Counted from the first letter of the stretch, positions 18,671 to 28,574 are shown. The stretch is DNA of 64,000 bases from Aestuariispira insulae (GCF_003385955.1 NZ_QRDW01000004.1:62001-126000); one strand, 5' to 3'. The notes: generated from the letters alone by a model not told the origin. Program-made: numbers and translations.

Positions 18671-20026
18671 ATGGCGATTTGGATCAGGAACCCTCTGGCA
18701 ATTCTCGAAGAGGAGGCGCGGGGCGGCTTGCTGCTCATGGGCGACCGGATTGCGGAACTTGTTCCGGCCGGGGCGGAGCCAACTTGCCTGGAGCCGAATG
18801 AAGCGCTGGAGGTGTTTGATGCCAGCCAGCATGTGGTGCTGCCGGGTTTGATCAACACCCATCATCATTTTTATCAGACTTTAACCCGCGCCTGCCCGCC
18901 GGCGCTGGACAAGGAATTGTTTCCCTGGCTCAAGGCGCTCTATCCGATCTGGGCGGGGTTGACACCGGAACGTATGCAGCTTGGCAGCCGGCTTGCGATG
19001 GCGGAGCTGTTGCTTTCCGGCTGTACCACAACAGCGGATCACCATTATCTTTTTCCCAAAGGCATGGAAGAAGCAATTGATATTCAGGTTTCTGAAGCAT
19101 CTCAGCTGGGCCTGCGCGTGTTACTGACACGCGGCTCTATGAGCTTGGGCGAAGAGGATGGCGGTTTGCCGCCGCAAAGCACGGTCCAGCGCGATGAGAC
19201 AATCCTCTTTGATAGTGAACGCCTAATTTCCCGCTATCACGAGCCGGGGGAAGGGGCGATGGTTCAGATTGCTCTGGCCCCTTGTTCGCCTTTTTCCGTC
19301 ACCACTGAACTGATGCGGCAAACAGCGCGGTTGGCTAGGCGTCATGGCGTGCGCCTGCATACCCATCTGGCGGAAACCGAGGATGAGAACGAATTTTGCC
19401 TGAAAACCTTCGGCATGCGACCGCTGGACTATCTGGAGCATGTGGGCTGGATGGCAGATGATGTCTGGCTGGCCCATGGTATTCATTTCAATGATGAGGA
19501 GATTGCAAGGCTTGGGAAAGCGCGCGTCGGCATCACCCACTGCCCGTCATCCAATATGGTGCTGGCATCCGGCATCTGCCGTAACCTGGAGCTGGAGGCC
19601 GCAGGTGCCATTGTTGGGCTGGGGGTTGATGGTTCTGCATCCAATGATGGTTCCAATTTGATCCAGGAAGTACGTCAGGCCCTCATGATCCAGCGTTTGC
19701 GCTATGGCTCCGGCCGTGTCAGTCACAAGGATGCTTTCCGTTGGGCAACAGCCGGATCTGCGGATTGTTTGGGGCGAAGGGATCTGGGCCGTCTTGAGGT
19801 TGGTTGTCAGGCGGATCTCGCTATGTTCAAGCTTGATGAGCTGCGTTTCTCCGGCAATGGCGATCCGCTTGCTGCGCTGCCGCTTTGCGGGGCCGACAGG
19901 GCGGACCGTGTCATGGTGCAGGGGCGCTGGCGGGTGATTGACGGATGCATTCCAGGTCTTGATTTGGAAGAGCTGTTACACAGTCATCAACAGGCTGCGG
20001 ATGAGCTGCAAGCACCATTCTTGTAG
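18671..20026 (+). CDS. 8-oxoguanine deaminase (amidohydrolase)
   Basis: 451-residue amidohydrolase of the cytosine-deaminase-like group, expected to deaminate 8-oxoguanine to urate. Metal and substrate motifs are NTHHHFYQTLTRACP, HTHLAETEDEN, DVWLAHGIHF, HCPSSNMVLASGI and GVDGSASNDGSN. The spacing and the phrase FGMRPLDYLEHVGWM match the family defined around Pseudomonas Pa0142. Isocytosine or other oxidised bases are possible substrates. It follows a LysR gene and the pyrimidine-degradation cluster, consistent with scavenging of damaged nucleobases. No xanthine or urate catabolic gene is adjacent. Confidence 0.9.
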   Translation: MAIWIRNPLAILEEEARGGLLLMGDRIAELVPAGAEPTCLEPNEALEVFDASQHVVLPGLINTHHHFYQTLTRACPPALDKELFPWLKALYPIWAGLTPERMQLGSRLAMAELLLSGCTTTADHHYLFPKGMEEAIDIQVSEASQLGLRVLLTRGSMSLGEEDGGLPPQSTVQRDETILFDSERLISRYHEPGEGAMVQIALAPCSPFSVTTELMRQTARLARRHGVRLHTHLAETEDENEFCLKTFGMRPLDYLEHVGWMADDVWLAHGIHFNDEEIARLGKARVGITHCPSSNMVLASGICRNLELEAAGAIVGLGVDGSASNDGSNLIQEVRQALMIQRLRYGSGRVSHKDAFRWATAGSADCLGRRDLGRLEVGCQADLAMFKLDELRFSGNGDPLAALPLCGADRADRVMVQGRWRVIDGCIPGLDLEELLHSHQQAADELQAPFL

Positions 20027-20497
20027 GATATCTTTACAACTTTACAAATAATACCAATTTTTCGTAAAGAAATTAACAAAATAATATAATAATAACAATG
20101 CATTGTTGAGATGTTCACATATTGCCGATAGCGTATCCTCAAATCGATCGGGATTTCTAAAGACAGAGAATGAACTCGGCATTCCGGATTGATTTTGGGA
20201 GTTTCACATCGGCAGATCCAAAAGGCCGCAGATCATCCCGCGCCAGATTTGCCGGAAAAGACGTTCGCTCTTTCCAAGTCCCTCTGTGTCCGTCTGGAGA
20301 TAATGAGGTCTCCGGGCGGAACAGGGGAGAGGCTTGTTTAGAAAAGGGCTTTGGGGCTGTCGACGCTCCTGGCATGGATCTTATGTCTGCAGGGCGACGA
20401 TTTTCGCCGGATACCAAATGATTTGACCAATCGGGGGCGCAGGCACCCCGGGGGCTACGGCTGTTTGTTGGATTTCTTGTAGGGAGTTAATCTACTC
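20027..20497 (+). other. Long noncoding leader upstream of acs
   Basis: 471 bases. The first 130 are A/T-rich and promoter-like. The rest is more G/C-rich and can fold: CGTCTGGAGA (20291-20300) pairs with TCTCCGGGCG (20309-20318) including G-U pairs, GGCGA (20393-20397) pairs with TCGCC (20404-20408), and CGGGG/CCCCG flanks a loop near 20435-20450. An 83-codon open frame (20170-20421) has no ribosome site or recognisable domain. I suspect a structured 5' UTR or small RNA. No known riboswitch class was recognised. Confidence 0.45.
20094..20107. promoter_or_regulatory. Perfect 14-bp palindrome upstream of acs
   Basis: AACAATGCATTGTT is a perfect palindrome in the A/T-rich part of the acs upstream region, the position expected for an operator. 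I do not recognise the protein that would bind it. Confidence 0.4.
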
Positions 20498-22444
20498 ATG
20501 TTGGACGATAATCGTTTTCCAGTTCCTGCTGATGTGCGGTCGAGAAGCTGGATTGATGATGAAAAATATCAGGAAATGTATCGTCAATCGATTGAGGATC
20601 CCGAGGCATTCTGGGAGCGCGAAGGCATGCGCCTGGATTGGATTAAGCCCTATAACAACGTCAAAGACGTATCATTTGATGCCAACGATCTGCATATTCG
20701 CTGGTTTTATGATGGTACGCTGAATGTCTCAGCGAATTGCCTGGATCGCCATCTTGAAACACGTGGAGATCAGGTCGCTATCATCTGGGAAGGGGATGAT
20801 CCTTCAGAGCATCGTGATGTCACCTATCGTGAATTGCATGAGGAAGTTTGTAAATTTGCCAATGTCCTGAAGGGGCAGGGCATTGGGAAAGGCGATCGGG
20901 TCACGATTTATATGCCGATGATTGTGGAGGCGACTGTTGCGATGCTGGCTTGCGCGCGCATCGGCGCAGTTCATTCCGTTGTGTTCGGCGGATTCTCACC
21001 TGATGCCCTGGCGGGACGGATCAACGATTGCGATTCCCATGCGGTGATCACCTCGGATGAAGGGGTGCGCGGCGGCAAACATATCCCCTTGAAGGCCAAT
21101 GTGGATGAGGCCCTGACCCATTGTCCGGATTGTGCAACCTGTATCGTTGTGCGCCACACGGGTGGGGATATCCAGTGGGTGGAAGGGCGTGATGTCTGGT
21201 ATCACGAGGCAATGGAAAAGGCCTCTGCCGACTGCCCACCGGTGGAAATGCAGGCGGAAGATCCGCTTTTTATTCTCTATACATCGGGGTCGACCGGCCA
21301 GCCCAAAGGGGTGCTGCATACTTCCGGTGGGTATCTGGTTTATGCCGCCATGACCCACCAGTATGTTTTTGACTACCATGATGGCGATATCTATTGGTGC
21401 ACGGCGGATGTGGGCTGGATCACCGGTCATAGCTACATTGTCTATGGGCCGCTGGCCAATGGGGCGACTACCCTCATGTTCGAGGGCGTGCCCAGCTATC
21501 CGGATGCATCGCGCTTCTGGCAGGTTTGCGAGAAGCATAAAGTGAACATCTTCTATACTGCGCCGACGGCGATCCGGGCGCTGATGCGCGAAGGCGAGGA
21601 ATTTGTCAAACGCACGGACAGATCTTCGATCCGGCTGCTGGGGTCGGTAGGCGAGCCGATCAATCCGGAGGCCTGGTCCTGGTATCACAAGGTGGTGGGT
21701 GATGAACGCTGCCCGATAGTCGATACCTGGTGGCAGACGGAAACCGGCGGTATCCTGATCACGCCCTTGCCGGGTGCGACCGATCTGAAACCGGGGTCGG
21801 CGACCAGGCCGTTTTTTGGGGTAAAGCCCTTGATGGTTGATCATGACGGTAATCCCCTGGAGGGTGCCTGCGAGGGTAATCTTTGCATGGAAGACAGCTG
21901 GCCCGGTCAGATGCGGACCGTCTATGGTGACCATGAGCGCTTCATCCAGACCTATTTCACCACCTATCCGGGCCGTTATTTTACCGGCGATGGAGCAAGA
22001 CGCGATGAAGACGGTTATTACTGGATCACGGGCCGGGTGGATGATGTGATCAATGTTTCCGGCCATCGGATGGGCACGGCAGAGGTTGAAAGCGCATTGG
22101 TTGCCCATGAAAAAGTGGCGGAAGCGGCCGTGGTTGGATACCCGCATGATCTTAAGGGGCAGGGGATTTATGTCTATGTCACCTTGAAGGCCGGTATCGA
22201 GCCCACTGATGGGCTGCGCGGTGAATTGGTAAAATGGGTGCGCCATGAGATCGGCCCGATCGCAACACCGGATCTGTTGCAATGGGCGCCAGGTCTGCCG
22301 AAAACCCGGTCCGGCAAGATCATGCGCCGGATCCTGCGTAAGATTGCTGAAGATGATTTCGGCAATCTGGGGGATACATCCACGCTGGCCGATCCGGCAG
22401 TTGTGGATGATTTGATCGCGCATCGGATGAACAGGAAGGACTAA
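20498..22444 (+). CDS. acs: Acetyl-CoA synthetase (AMP-forming)
   Basis: Activates acetate to acetyl-CoA through acetyl-adenylate. 648 residues, the standard length. It has the N-terminal ACS domain, the adenylation motif [19 protein letters not shown] in the substrate pocket and the C-terminal [11 protein letters not shown] with Lys607, the residue acetylated by Pat-type enzymes and deacetylated by sirtuins in homologues. It is followed by a response regulator, a small membrane protein and a CrbS-like kinase, which suggests dedicated acetate-responsive control. The ribosome site GGGAG lies about 11 bases before the ATG. Confidence 0.97.
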   Translation: MLDDNRFPVPADVRSRSWIDDEKYQEMYRQSIEDPEAFWEREGMRLDWIKPYNNVKDVSFDANDLHIRWFYDGTLNVSANCLDRHLETRGDQVAIIWEGDDPSEHRDVTYRELHEEVCKFANVLKGQGIGKGDRVTIYMPMIVEATVAMLACARIGAVHSVVFGGFSPDALAGRINDCDSHAVITSDEGVRGGKHIPLKANVDEALTHCPDCATCIVVRHTGGDIQWVEGRDVWYHEAMEKASADCPPVEMQAEDPLFILYTSGSTGQPKGVLHTSGGYLVYAAMTHQYVFDYHDGDIYWCTADVGWITGHSYIVYGPLANGATTLMFEGVPSYPDASRFWQVCEKHKVNIFYTAPTAIRALMREGEEFVKRTDRSSIRLLGSVGEPINPEAWSWYHKVVGDERCPIVDTWWQTETGGILITPLPGATDLKPGSATRPFFGVKPLMVDHDGNPLEGACEGNLCMEDSWPGQMRTVYGDHERFIQTYFTTYPGRYFTGDGARRDEDGYYWITGRVDDVINVSGHRMGTAEVESALVAHEKVAEAAVVGYPHDLKGQGIYVYVTLKAGIEPTDGLRGELVKWVRHEIGPIATPDLLQWAPGLPKTRSGKIMRRILRKIAEDDFGNLGDTSTLADPAVVDDLIAHRMNRKD

Positions 22445-22659
22445 CAAGATGGCGTGCCGGGCCTCGCAACCCGCACGGCCGCCCGTGAGGCTGGCGGGAA
22501 TGGGTGACAACAGGACGTGACAGAACGGATGCAGCTGCATTAAAATGCGGGCATGAAGAGAGGGCGCTTAAGCCCCAGGGCGCAAAATGCGCCGTCACGG
22601 CAGGAAGGCTGATTTCTAGCAGGTGTTGCCCCTGTGGCGGGATGGGAGATGACGACCAG

Positions 22660-23052
22660 ATGTCGCATTCAGTATTAGTTGTTGAAGATGAACCAAATAT
22701 CGTCTTGTCTTTGCAATTCATTATGAAACAGGCTGGCTTTGCGGTCCGGGTGGCGGAAGATGGTGACAAAGCGGTCCGAGAAGTGACCCGCAAGGTGCCG
22801 GATATCGTTCTGTTGGACATTATGCTGCCCAAGACGGATGGCTTCACGGTTTGTGAAACGATCAAATCCGATCCGCGCTGCAAAAAAGTAAAAATCATTA
22901 TGCTGTCCGCCAAAAGCCGTGATGCGGACCGTGAAAAAGCGCTGGCACTGGGTGCGGATGATTTTATTACCAAGCCTTTTTCGACACGGGAACTGGGGGA
23001 TCGGGTCCGACAGCTATTGGGGCTGACGACAGATTCCGCGCAGGCCTCCTGA
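22660..23052 (+). CDS. Single-domain response regulator
   Basis: 130 residues, a receiver domain only: VVEDEPN acidic pocket, Asp53 in LLDIMLP, the Thr/Ser switch in MLSAKS and Lys in TKPFS. It has no DNA-binding output, so it must act by protein contact or as a phosphorelay intermediate. I use the ATG at 22660 (GGGAGATG upstream) instead of an in-frame start at 22504, which would add 52 non-receiver residues. It lies between acs and the CrbS-like kinase. The known CrbR partner of CrbS is a LuxR-type regulator, so this arrangement differs. Confidence 0.92.
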   Translation: MSHSVLVVEDEPNIVLSLQFIMKQAGFAVRVAEDGDKAVREVTRKVPDIVLLDIMLPKTDGFTVCETIKSDPRCKKVKIIMLSAKSRDADREKALALGADDFITKPFSTRELGDRVRQLLGLTTDSAQAS

Positions 23053-23080
23053 TGGATAAAATGGGTCGGGACGCCCTAAG

Positions 23081-23338
23081 ATGAAAAGAACCGGTCGGAA
23101 AAAAGAATGGTCGATAACCCTCTTCTGTTTTGGGCTGTTGGCTTTTTTTCCGCCGATCCTGGAACTGTTTGATCGTCCTCTGCTGGTTGGTGGATTTCCG
23201 CTCTCCTATTTGTTCCTGTTCGGCGTTTGGGCAATCATTATTCTGGCGGTTGCGATCAGTGCCAAAAAACGCCGGGGCATGGTTATTCCGGATCAGGACG
23301 GCGTTACAGCCGGGCCTGATCGAAGCGGAGAAAGCTGA
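23081..23338 (+). CDS. Small two-TM membrane protein, symporter-associated
   Basis: 85 residues with two hydrophobic helices (about 12-30 and 43-60) and a positively charged segment (AKKRRG) after the second. The stop codon overlaps the start of the next gene (TGATG), so it is translationally coupled to the symporter/kinase. Size, topology and position recall the small subunits that accompany some sodium:solute symporters (DUF4212-like or DUF3311-like proteins), but I cannot name the family with certainty. Confidence 0.8.
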   Translation: MKRTGRKKEWSITLFCFGLLAFFPPILELFDRPLLVGGFPLSYLFLFGVWAIIILAVAISAKKRRGMVIPDQDGVTAGPDRSGES

Positions 23339-26079
23339 TGGTCACCACCTGGCTGGTTGTCGGCGTTTCCTTTGCCTATCTGGGGCTGCTGTTTGCCATT
23401 GCCTTTTATGGAGACAAGCGCGCTGAGATGGGCGGCAGCCTGGCGGCAAACCCCTATATCTATACGCTTTCTATTGCTGTCTTCTGTACCTCATGGACCT
23501 TTTACGGTTCCGTGGGCTTGGCTGCGCAATCAGGATTGGATTTTCTGCCGATCTATCTGGGGCCAACCCTGGTTTTCATCCTCTGGTCCTTCATCTGGAT
23601 CAAGATCATCCGGATCTGTAAGGTGAACCGGATCACATCGATCGCGGATTTCATCTCAGCGCGTTATGGTAAAAGTACCGCTCTTGGCGGGCTTGTGGCG
23701 ATCATCGCGGTGCTTGGTACAATGCCCTATATCTCTCTGCAGCTGAAATCCATCGCGACAAGTTTCACTCTGCTGCTCAATTATCCAAGCGTTGCGCCCG
23801 GACTGGAAGCGGGCGGGCCGTTTGCCTTTGACACTACATTGGTGGTGGCGCTGGCGCTGGCGGTATTCGCCATTCTGTTTGGTACACGCCATATCGACCC
23901 CAGCGAACATCATGATGGCATGGTCGCGGCCATTGCTTTTGAATCGGTGGTGAAGCTATGTGCTTTTCTCGCGGTTGGCTTGTTTGTGACCTATGGGATC
24001 CATAATGGTTTCACTGATTTGTTTGAAAAAGCCGCGGCCATTCCCGAATTGTCTCAAAACCTGGTTGTCGGTGGGGAAGGGGGCTATGGTCGTTGGATCA
24101 CCATGATCCTCTTGTCGATGGCGGCTATCATCTGTCTCCCGCGGCAGTTTCACATCACGGTTGTTGAAAATGTCGATGAAAGCCATATGCGAAAGGCTGT
24201 TTGGCTGTTTCCGCTATATCTGCTTGTTATCAATATCTTTGTCCTACCGATCGCCCTGAGTGGAAAGATGCTGTTTTCCGGCGGTCAGGCGGATGCGGAT
24301 ATGTTCGTGCTGACCTTGCCGATCGTTCATGACCAAATGGCTTTGGCACTGTTTGCCTTTATTGGCGGCCTGTCGGCTGCGACCTCAATGGTGATTGTCG
24401 CTGCCATCGCTTTGTCCACAATGGTTTGCAACAATCTGGTGATGCCCCTGCTGATCCATAGGGGACGGGTTCATGTCCGCGAAGGGGGCGACGTTTCCAG
24501 GCTGCTGCTGATCATTCGGCGCACCAGCATATTGCTGATCATGCTGCTGGGGTATGGCTATTTCCGGATCGCCAGTGAAAGCTATTCCCTGGTGACAATT
24601 GGCTTGGTTTCCTTTGCGGCCGCGGCCCAATTCGCGCCAGCCATCATTGGTGGCATTTTCTGGACCGGCGCGGCGCGGCGCGGTGCCATGGTTGGGTTGG
24701 CGCTGGGGTTCTTGGCCTGGTGCTATACCCTCTTGCTGCCATCCTTTGCCCAGTCCGGCTGGCTGCCAATCAGTTTTATTGAACAGGGCCCCTGGGAAAT
24801 CGGCCTGCTGAAACCCTATGCTCTTTTTGGCCTTGAAGGGTTTGATCAGCTCTCCCACGCTTTGTTCTGGAGTATGCTGCTCAATATCGGCAGTTATGTG
24901 ATTATTTCCCTGCTGACCCATCAAAGCCCCTTGGAACGGATCCAGGGGACGTTGTTTGTTGATGTTTTCAAACATACAGAAGGGCGGACTGGATCCCATT
25001 ATTGGGAAGGCACAGTGACGGTCGCCGATTTGGAAGAGCTGGTATCCAGATTTGTCGGTTCAGCCCGGGCACAAAAAGCTTTCGAAGAATTTGCCAGGCG
25101 CAACGATACGGTTTTCAAGCGCGGGCAGGTGGCCGATAGCGGGTTGATGAATTATGCCGAAAAACTGTTGGCCGGAGCGATCGGATCGGCAACCGCGCGG
25201 GTGATGATCGGTTCCATTGTCAAAGGGGAAATCGTCGGGATCGATGAGGTCTATAGGATCATTGATGAAACCAGCCAGGCCATTGAGTATTCGAAAAAAC
25301 TGGAACAGAAATCCATTGAACTGGAGGATACGACCCGACAGTTGCAACGTGCCAATGACCGATTGAAGGAACTGGATGCGCTCAAGGATGATTTCCTCTC
25401 CACGATCAGCCACGAATTGCGGACACCGCTGACCTCCATCCGTGCCTTTAGTGAGATTCTTTCCGACAATCCGAATGTACCGGATGAGGAGCGGCATCAT
25501 TTCCTTTCGGTCATTGCTAAAGACAGCGAACGGCTGACCCGGTTGATCGATCAGATCCTTGACTTGGCGAAGATGGAGGCCGGGCGTATGCAATGGACGG
25601 TTGAAGATGTGGATCCCGCCATTGTTGTGCGCGATACAATGACCCTGATGGATGGTTTGCTGCAGGATAAGAATGTGGATCTGATTCTGGATCTTCCTGA
25701 AAATCTGCCAATGGTCCGGGTGGATCGCGACAAATTCATGCAGGTTCTGATCAATCTGGTTTCCAATGCTGTGAAATTCTGTGGCCAGCCGGAGGGCAGG
25801 ATCGCGGTTACCCTTGCCGTCGTTGAAACGGGCCTGCAGGTGACGGTCCAGGATAACGGCAAGGGCGTTCCGGCCGCCAACCGGGATAGGATCTTTGATA
25901 AGTTTCACCGTTCGCCAGGTGAATCGAATAAAGCGCCGCATGGAACCGGTCTGGGGCTGGCGATCTGCCGGCAGATCATCACCTTTTTCGGTGGGCGGAT
26001 TTGGGTGGAGGAGGGAGACCTTGGCGGTGCAGCGTTTAGTTTCTCAATCCCGGTCAGCCGGAATGAAATGGCAGCCTGA
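23338..26079 (+). CDS. CrbS-like sodium:solute symporter/histidine kinase fusion
   Basis: 913 residues. The first about 550 form a sodium:solute-symporter-like membrane domain (about 13 helices, starting TTWLVVGVSFAYLGLLFAI). A STAC-like linker at about 565-640 has LLAGAIGSATARVMI. A coiled coil leads to the HisKA box STISHELRTPLTS with His692, then an ATPase domain with NLVSNAVKFC, DNGKGVP and GTGLGLAICR. This is the CbrA/CrbS architecture; CrbS governs acs in Vibrio and Pseudomonas. Neighbouring acs makes acetate or a related carboxylate the likely signal. It lacks a C-terminal receiver. Confidence 0.94.
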   Translation: MVTTWLVVGVSFAYLGLLFAIAFYGDKRAEMGGSLAANPYIYTLSIAVFCTSWTFYGSVGLAAQSGLDFLPIYLGPTLVFILWSFIWIKIIRICKVNRITSIADFISARYGKSTALGGLVAIIAVLGTMPYISLQLKSIATSFTLLLNYPSVAPGLEAGGPFAFDTTLVVALALAVFAILFGTRHIDPSEHHDGMVAAIAFESVVKLCAFLAVGLFVTYGIHNGFTDLFEKAAAIPELSQNLVVGGEGGYGRWITMILLSMAAIICLPRQFHITVVENVDESHMRKAVWLFPLYLLVINIFVLPIALSGKMLFSGGQADADMFVLTLPIVHDQMALALFAFIGGLSAATSMVIVAAIALSTMVCNNLVMPLLIHRGRVHVREGGDVSRLLLIIRRTSILLIMLLGYGYFRIASESYSLVTIGLVSFAAAAQFAPAIIGGIFWTGAARRGAMVGLALGFLAWCYTLLLPSFAQSGWLPISFIEQGPWEIGLLKPYALFGLEGFDQLSHALFWSMLLNIGSYVIISLLTHQSPLERIQGTLFVDVFKHTEGRTGSHYWEGTVTVADLEELVSRFVGSARAQKAFEEFARRNDTVFKRGQVADSGLMNYAEKLLAGAIGSATARVMIGSIVKGEIVGIDEVYRIIDETSQAIEYSKKLEQKSIELEDTTRQLQRANDRLKELDALKDDFLSTISHELRTPLTSIRAFSEILSDNPNVPDEERHHFLSVIAKDSERLTRLIDQILDLAKMEAGRMQWTVEDVDPAIVVRDTMTLMDGLLQDKNVDLILDLPENLPMVRVDRDKFMQVLINLVSNAVKFCGQPEGRIAVTLAVVETGLQVTVQDNGKGVPAANRDRIFDKFHRSPGESNKAPHGTGLGLAICRQIITFFGGRIWVEEGDLGGAAFSFSIPVSRNEMAA

Positions 26080-26216
26080 TGTACGACCGCTGATTTTGCG
26101 TCCCATAGTCGAGTAACAATTAATCCGGCCATTTACCGGTTGAACCCCGAGAGGAATTGGGTAATTCTCGTTTTACGGGATTGCTGCCTGGGATGAGTAA
26201 CTCATATGGGGAAGAA

Positions 26217-27059
26217 ATGATTAAACTGACCGCTGCCACGCCGGTATCGGAACTAACCGAAATCTGGGATATTGCGTTAACGGATACTGAGGTAGAACGG
26301 CATCAAATATTTATGCTGCTGACTCTGACTTTGGTGTATGACAATTGGTGCATATACAAAAATGACGCACGGGTATTGGCCGACTATAGCCAGGCGGCAC
26401 CCGGTCGGGAATTCAGCGAATATGTTGGCCATAATATTGGCGCCTTGCTGGTGAACCAGGATAACGCAATTGTTACATATGCCTTTAACAACAATCATTT
26501 GCATAATAACAGCACGGAACACGCGGAAACCCGCCTGATACGGAAGGCATTGCGGCTCTATAACCGCAAGAATTTCAAAACGGGTCAGGGCAATAGCGGC
26601 TATTGGAAAGTGCTGAAGGGCCATACGGTATATACCAGTCTTGAATCCTGCTCCCAATGCAGCGGGATCATGGATCTGGCTAATGTCGAGAATGTTGTTT
26701 ATGCGCAGGTTGATCCGGGCCAGGGGCATATCGGCAATATTCTCTACAACCTTCATCGTGACGAGGGTGGCAGTGGTGCACCAAGGCCAATCAAAGCCGA
26801 TTTCCTTCCGGTTTTTTCCCAGATTGAGGAGGCATACAGCCGGTTTGGTCGGGATGGCACGGCACAGGGGACGAGACGGCCCGGAGCAACGCGCTTCCTG
26901 CGATCTGTTGATGCGTTTGAAGTTTTCAGGGAAGCGGCCGTCCAACTGGAGGGGTTTACGCCAACCAATGACAGCAACCAGGCGGTGCTGGAACATGCGC
27001 TGGAATTCCGTGAAAGCTATAATGACACCACCATGCGCGATGCGGTTTTTGGCGAATGA
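26217..27059 (+). CDS. Orphan zinc-dependent deaminase-fold protein
   Basis: 280 residues. It carries the cytidine-deaminase-superfamily zinc signature: HAE at residues 102-104 (EHAETRLIRKAL) and a Cys pair at 145 and 148 (SLESCSQCSGIM), with NVENVVYA after it. The usual PCxxC reads SCxxC here. About 100 residues precede the zinc site and 110 follow the core, larger than a plain cytidine or tRNA-adenosine deaminase. The ATG at 26217 is chosen for GGGGA just upstream; 26193 is an alternative. Substrate unknown. It follows the CrbS-like gene by 137 bases and converges on the GtrS-like kinase gene. Confidence 0.8.
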   Translation: MIKLTAATPVSELTEIWDIALTDTEVERHQIFMLLTLTLVYDNWCIYKNDARVLADYSQAAPGREFSEYVGHNIGALLVNQDNAIVTYAFNNNHLHNNSTEHAETRLIRKALRLYNRKNFKTGQGNSGYWKVLKGHTVYTSLESCSQCSGIMDLANVENVVYAQVDPGQGHIGNILYNLHRDEGGSGAPRPIKADFLPVFSQIEEAYSRFGRDGTAQGTRRPGATRFLRSVDAFEVFREAAVQLEGFTPTNDSNQAVLEHALEFRESYNDTTMRDAVFGE

Positions 27060-27071
27060 TGATGTTCGGGT

Positions 27072-28553
27072 TTATTCCAGCGGCATTTCCTGATTGGGAA
27101 TGTTTCGCGGCAAAATGACCCGAACCAGCAGACCGCCCTGGGGCAGGTTCAAGAGATCAATCATGCCGTGATGGAGATCAATGACTGATTTTGCGATGCT
27201 CAGTCCCAGGCCGCTGCCGCCGGTTTGGCGGTTCCTGGATTTTTCCAACCGGTAAAACGGTTTGAAAACATTGGAAAATTCCTCGTCAGGAATCCCAGGA
27301 CCTTTATCGGTGATTTCAACGATGATTTCGGTGGGCTTCACCTGCATTTCCACGCGCGCCTGGCCGCCGAATTTCACCGCATTGCCGATTAAATTATCAA
27401 AGACCCGCCCCAGGGCTACTGGCTGTCCGGAGATATAGCCGGTCAGGACGTCCTTTAATTCAACTTCTCGGGTGAAGCCACCAAAGACCGTGCCCATGGT
27501 GGTGACCGTCATGAATTGCGGTTCCAGAAAACTGACCGGTGCACCGGTATCGGCATAATCATCGCATATGCTTTGCACAAGGGACGGAAAATCCAGCCGC
27601 TCCATTGGTTCCTGAATGATCGACCCTTTCAGGAAATCAATAGCGTCCCGGATCATGCCGAGCATGGACTCCAGATCAGCCAGTATTTTTGCGCGCAATT
27701 CATCATCTTCGATATAGTCGGCGCGCAGCTGGATTCGGGTTGCTGGCGTGCGCAAATCATGGGAAATAGCAGCCAGCATGCGGGTGCGTTCCTCAAGCAT
27801 TTCCTGACGGGTTTCACGTTCATTCTGGATAGTCTTGAGGGTTGAGCGCGCTTCCCGTGTCCAGAACCAGTCAGTTGCGGGCAGGGCGGTATCATCGCCG
27901 GGCGGCAAGGTTGCGATGGCCCGGTAAGGGTGGGCAAGGGCGCGGGCCAGGATCAGGAACGTGCAGCCGCACAGCGTGACAATGATCAAAATAGCCAGAA
28001 ACCAGATGGTTTCACTGGTTCTGTCGGCCCAATAACGTCGGCTTTCAAAACGTAACAAAGAACCATCTCTCAGGCGTAAATAGACCGCGGCCTGTCGATC
28101 ATGTTTTGCCAGACCGACCGCGATATCGGTCATGAGGGTCTCCAGACTGGCAAAAGTCGTTGTTCCGGCAAACAGGCTTTCACGCAAGGTACCCCGTTCG
28201 AGGAGGAGGGTGATTTCAGGAAAGCGTTTGCCGGCGCCAGGCAGCTTCTTCACCGATAGTTGTGCGTTTCGTAACGGTACGGAGCCGGCCAGGCTGAAGG
28301 ATAAATCCTCTGGATCCAGCTCGGCTTCTGCATGAATGCTCTGGCCTGCATCCAGACGCCGGAAAATGGCGGCCATTGTGGTTCCGAGCCTTGCGGCTTC
28401 GGCCACTTCTACTCTGCGTTCCAGGATTTGGAGCATTCCCCATGAAACAGCGGTGACAGCAATCGCCCCGCAAATCATGCCGCAGAAAACCATTCTGCGC
28501 GCCAGGCTTTTGGGAACAATCATGTCCACGACTGTGGCCAACCAATTCTGCAA
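27072..28553 (-). CDS. GtrS-like sensor histidine kinase
   Basis: 493 residues. TM1 is at about 21-43, an extracytoplasmic sensor at about 44-182, and TM2 at 183-204. A HAMP-like linker follows, then HisKA with His265 in AAISHDLRTPATRI and an ATPase domain (NLIGNAVKF, DKGPGIP, GSGLGLSIAKS). It lies 21 bases after its response-regulator gene, and the pair diverges from a sugar ABC operon. That layout matches GtrS/GltR of Pseudomonas, where the pair controls the gts glucose importer and responds to sugar-acid intermediates. Substrate specificity here is inferred from context only. Confidence 0.92.
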   Translation of the reverse strand: MQNWLATVVDMIVPKSLARRMVFCGMICGAIAVTAVSWGMLQILERRVEVAEAARLGTTMAAIFRRLDAGQSIHAEAELDPEDLSFSLAGSVPLRNAQLSVKKLPGAGKRFPEITLLLERGTLRESLFAGTTTFASLETLMTDIAVGLAKHDRQAAVYLRLRDGSLLRFESRRYWADRTSETIWFLAILIIVTLCGCTFLILARALAHPYRAIATLPPGDDTALPATDWFWTREARSTLKTIQNERETRQEMLEERTRMLAAISHDLRTPATRIQLRADYIEDDELRAKILADLESMLGMIRDAIDFLKGSIIQEPMERLDFPSLVQSICDDYADTGAPVSFLEPQFMTVTTMGTVFGGFTREVELKDVLTGYISGQPVALGRVFDNLIGNAVKFGGQARVEMQVKPTEIIVEITDKGPGIPDEEFSNVFKPFYRLEKSRNRQTGGSGLGLSIAKSVIDLHHGMIDLLNLPQGGLLVRVILPRNIPNQEMPLE

Positions 28554-28574
28554 AGCTTCAGCGTCCCTTTACTA

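Noticed and set aside
20170-20421. 83-codon open frame on the plus strand in the acs leader, with an antisense mate at 20157-20417
   Set aside because: No ribosome site, no domain or hydrophobic pattern, and open frames in both strands of the same G/C-rich segment; treated as structured noncoding leader.
20996-22540. 514-codon open frame antisense to acs
   Set aside because: Mirrors acs codon structure, has no ribosome site or recognisable protein, and acs is certain on the plus strand.
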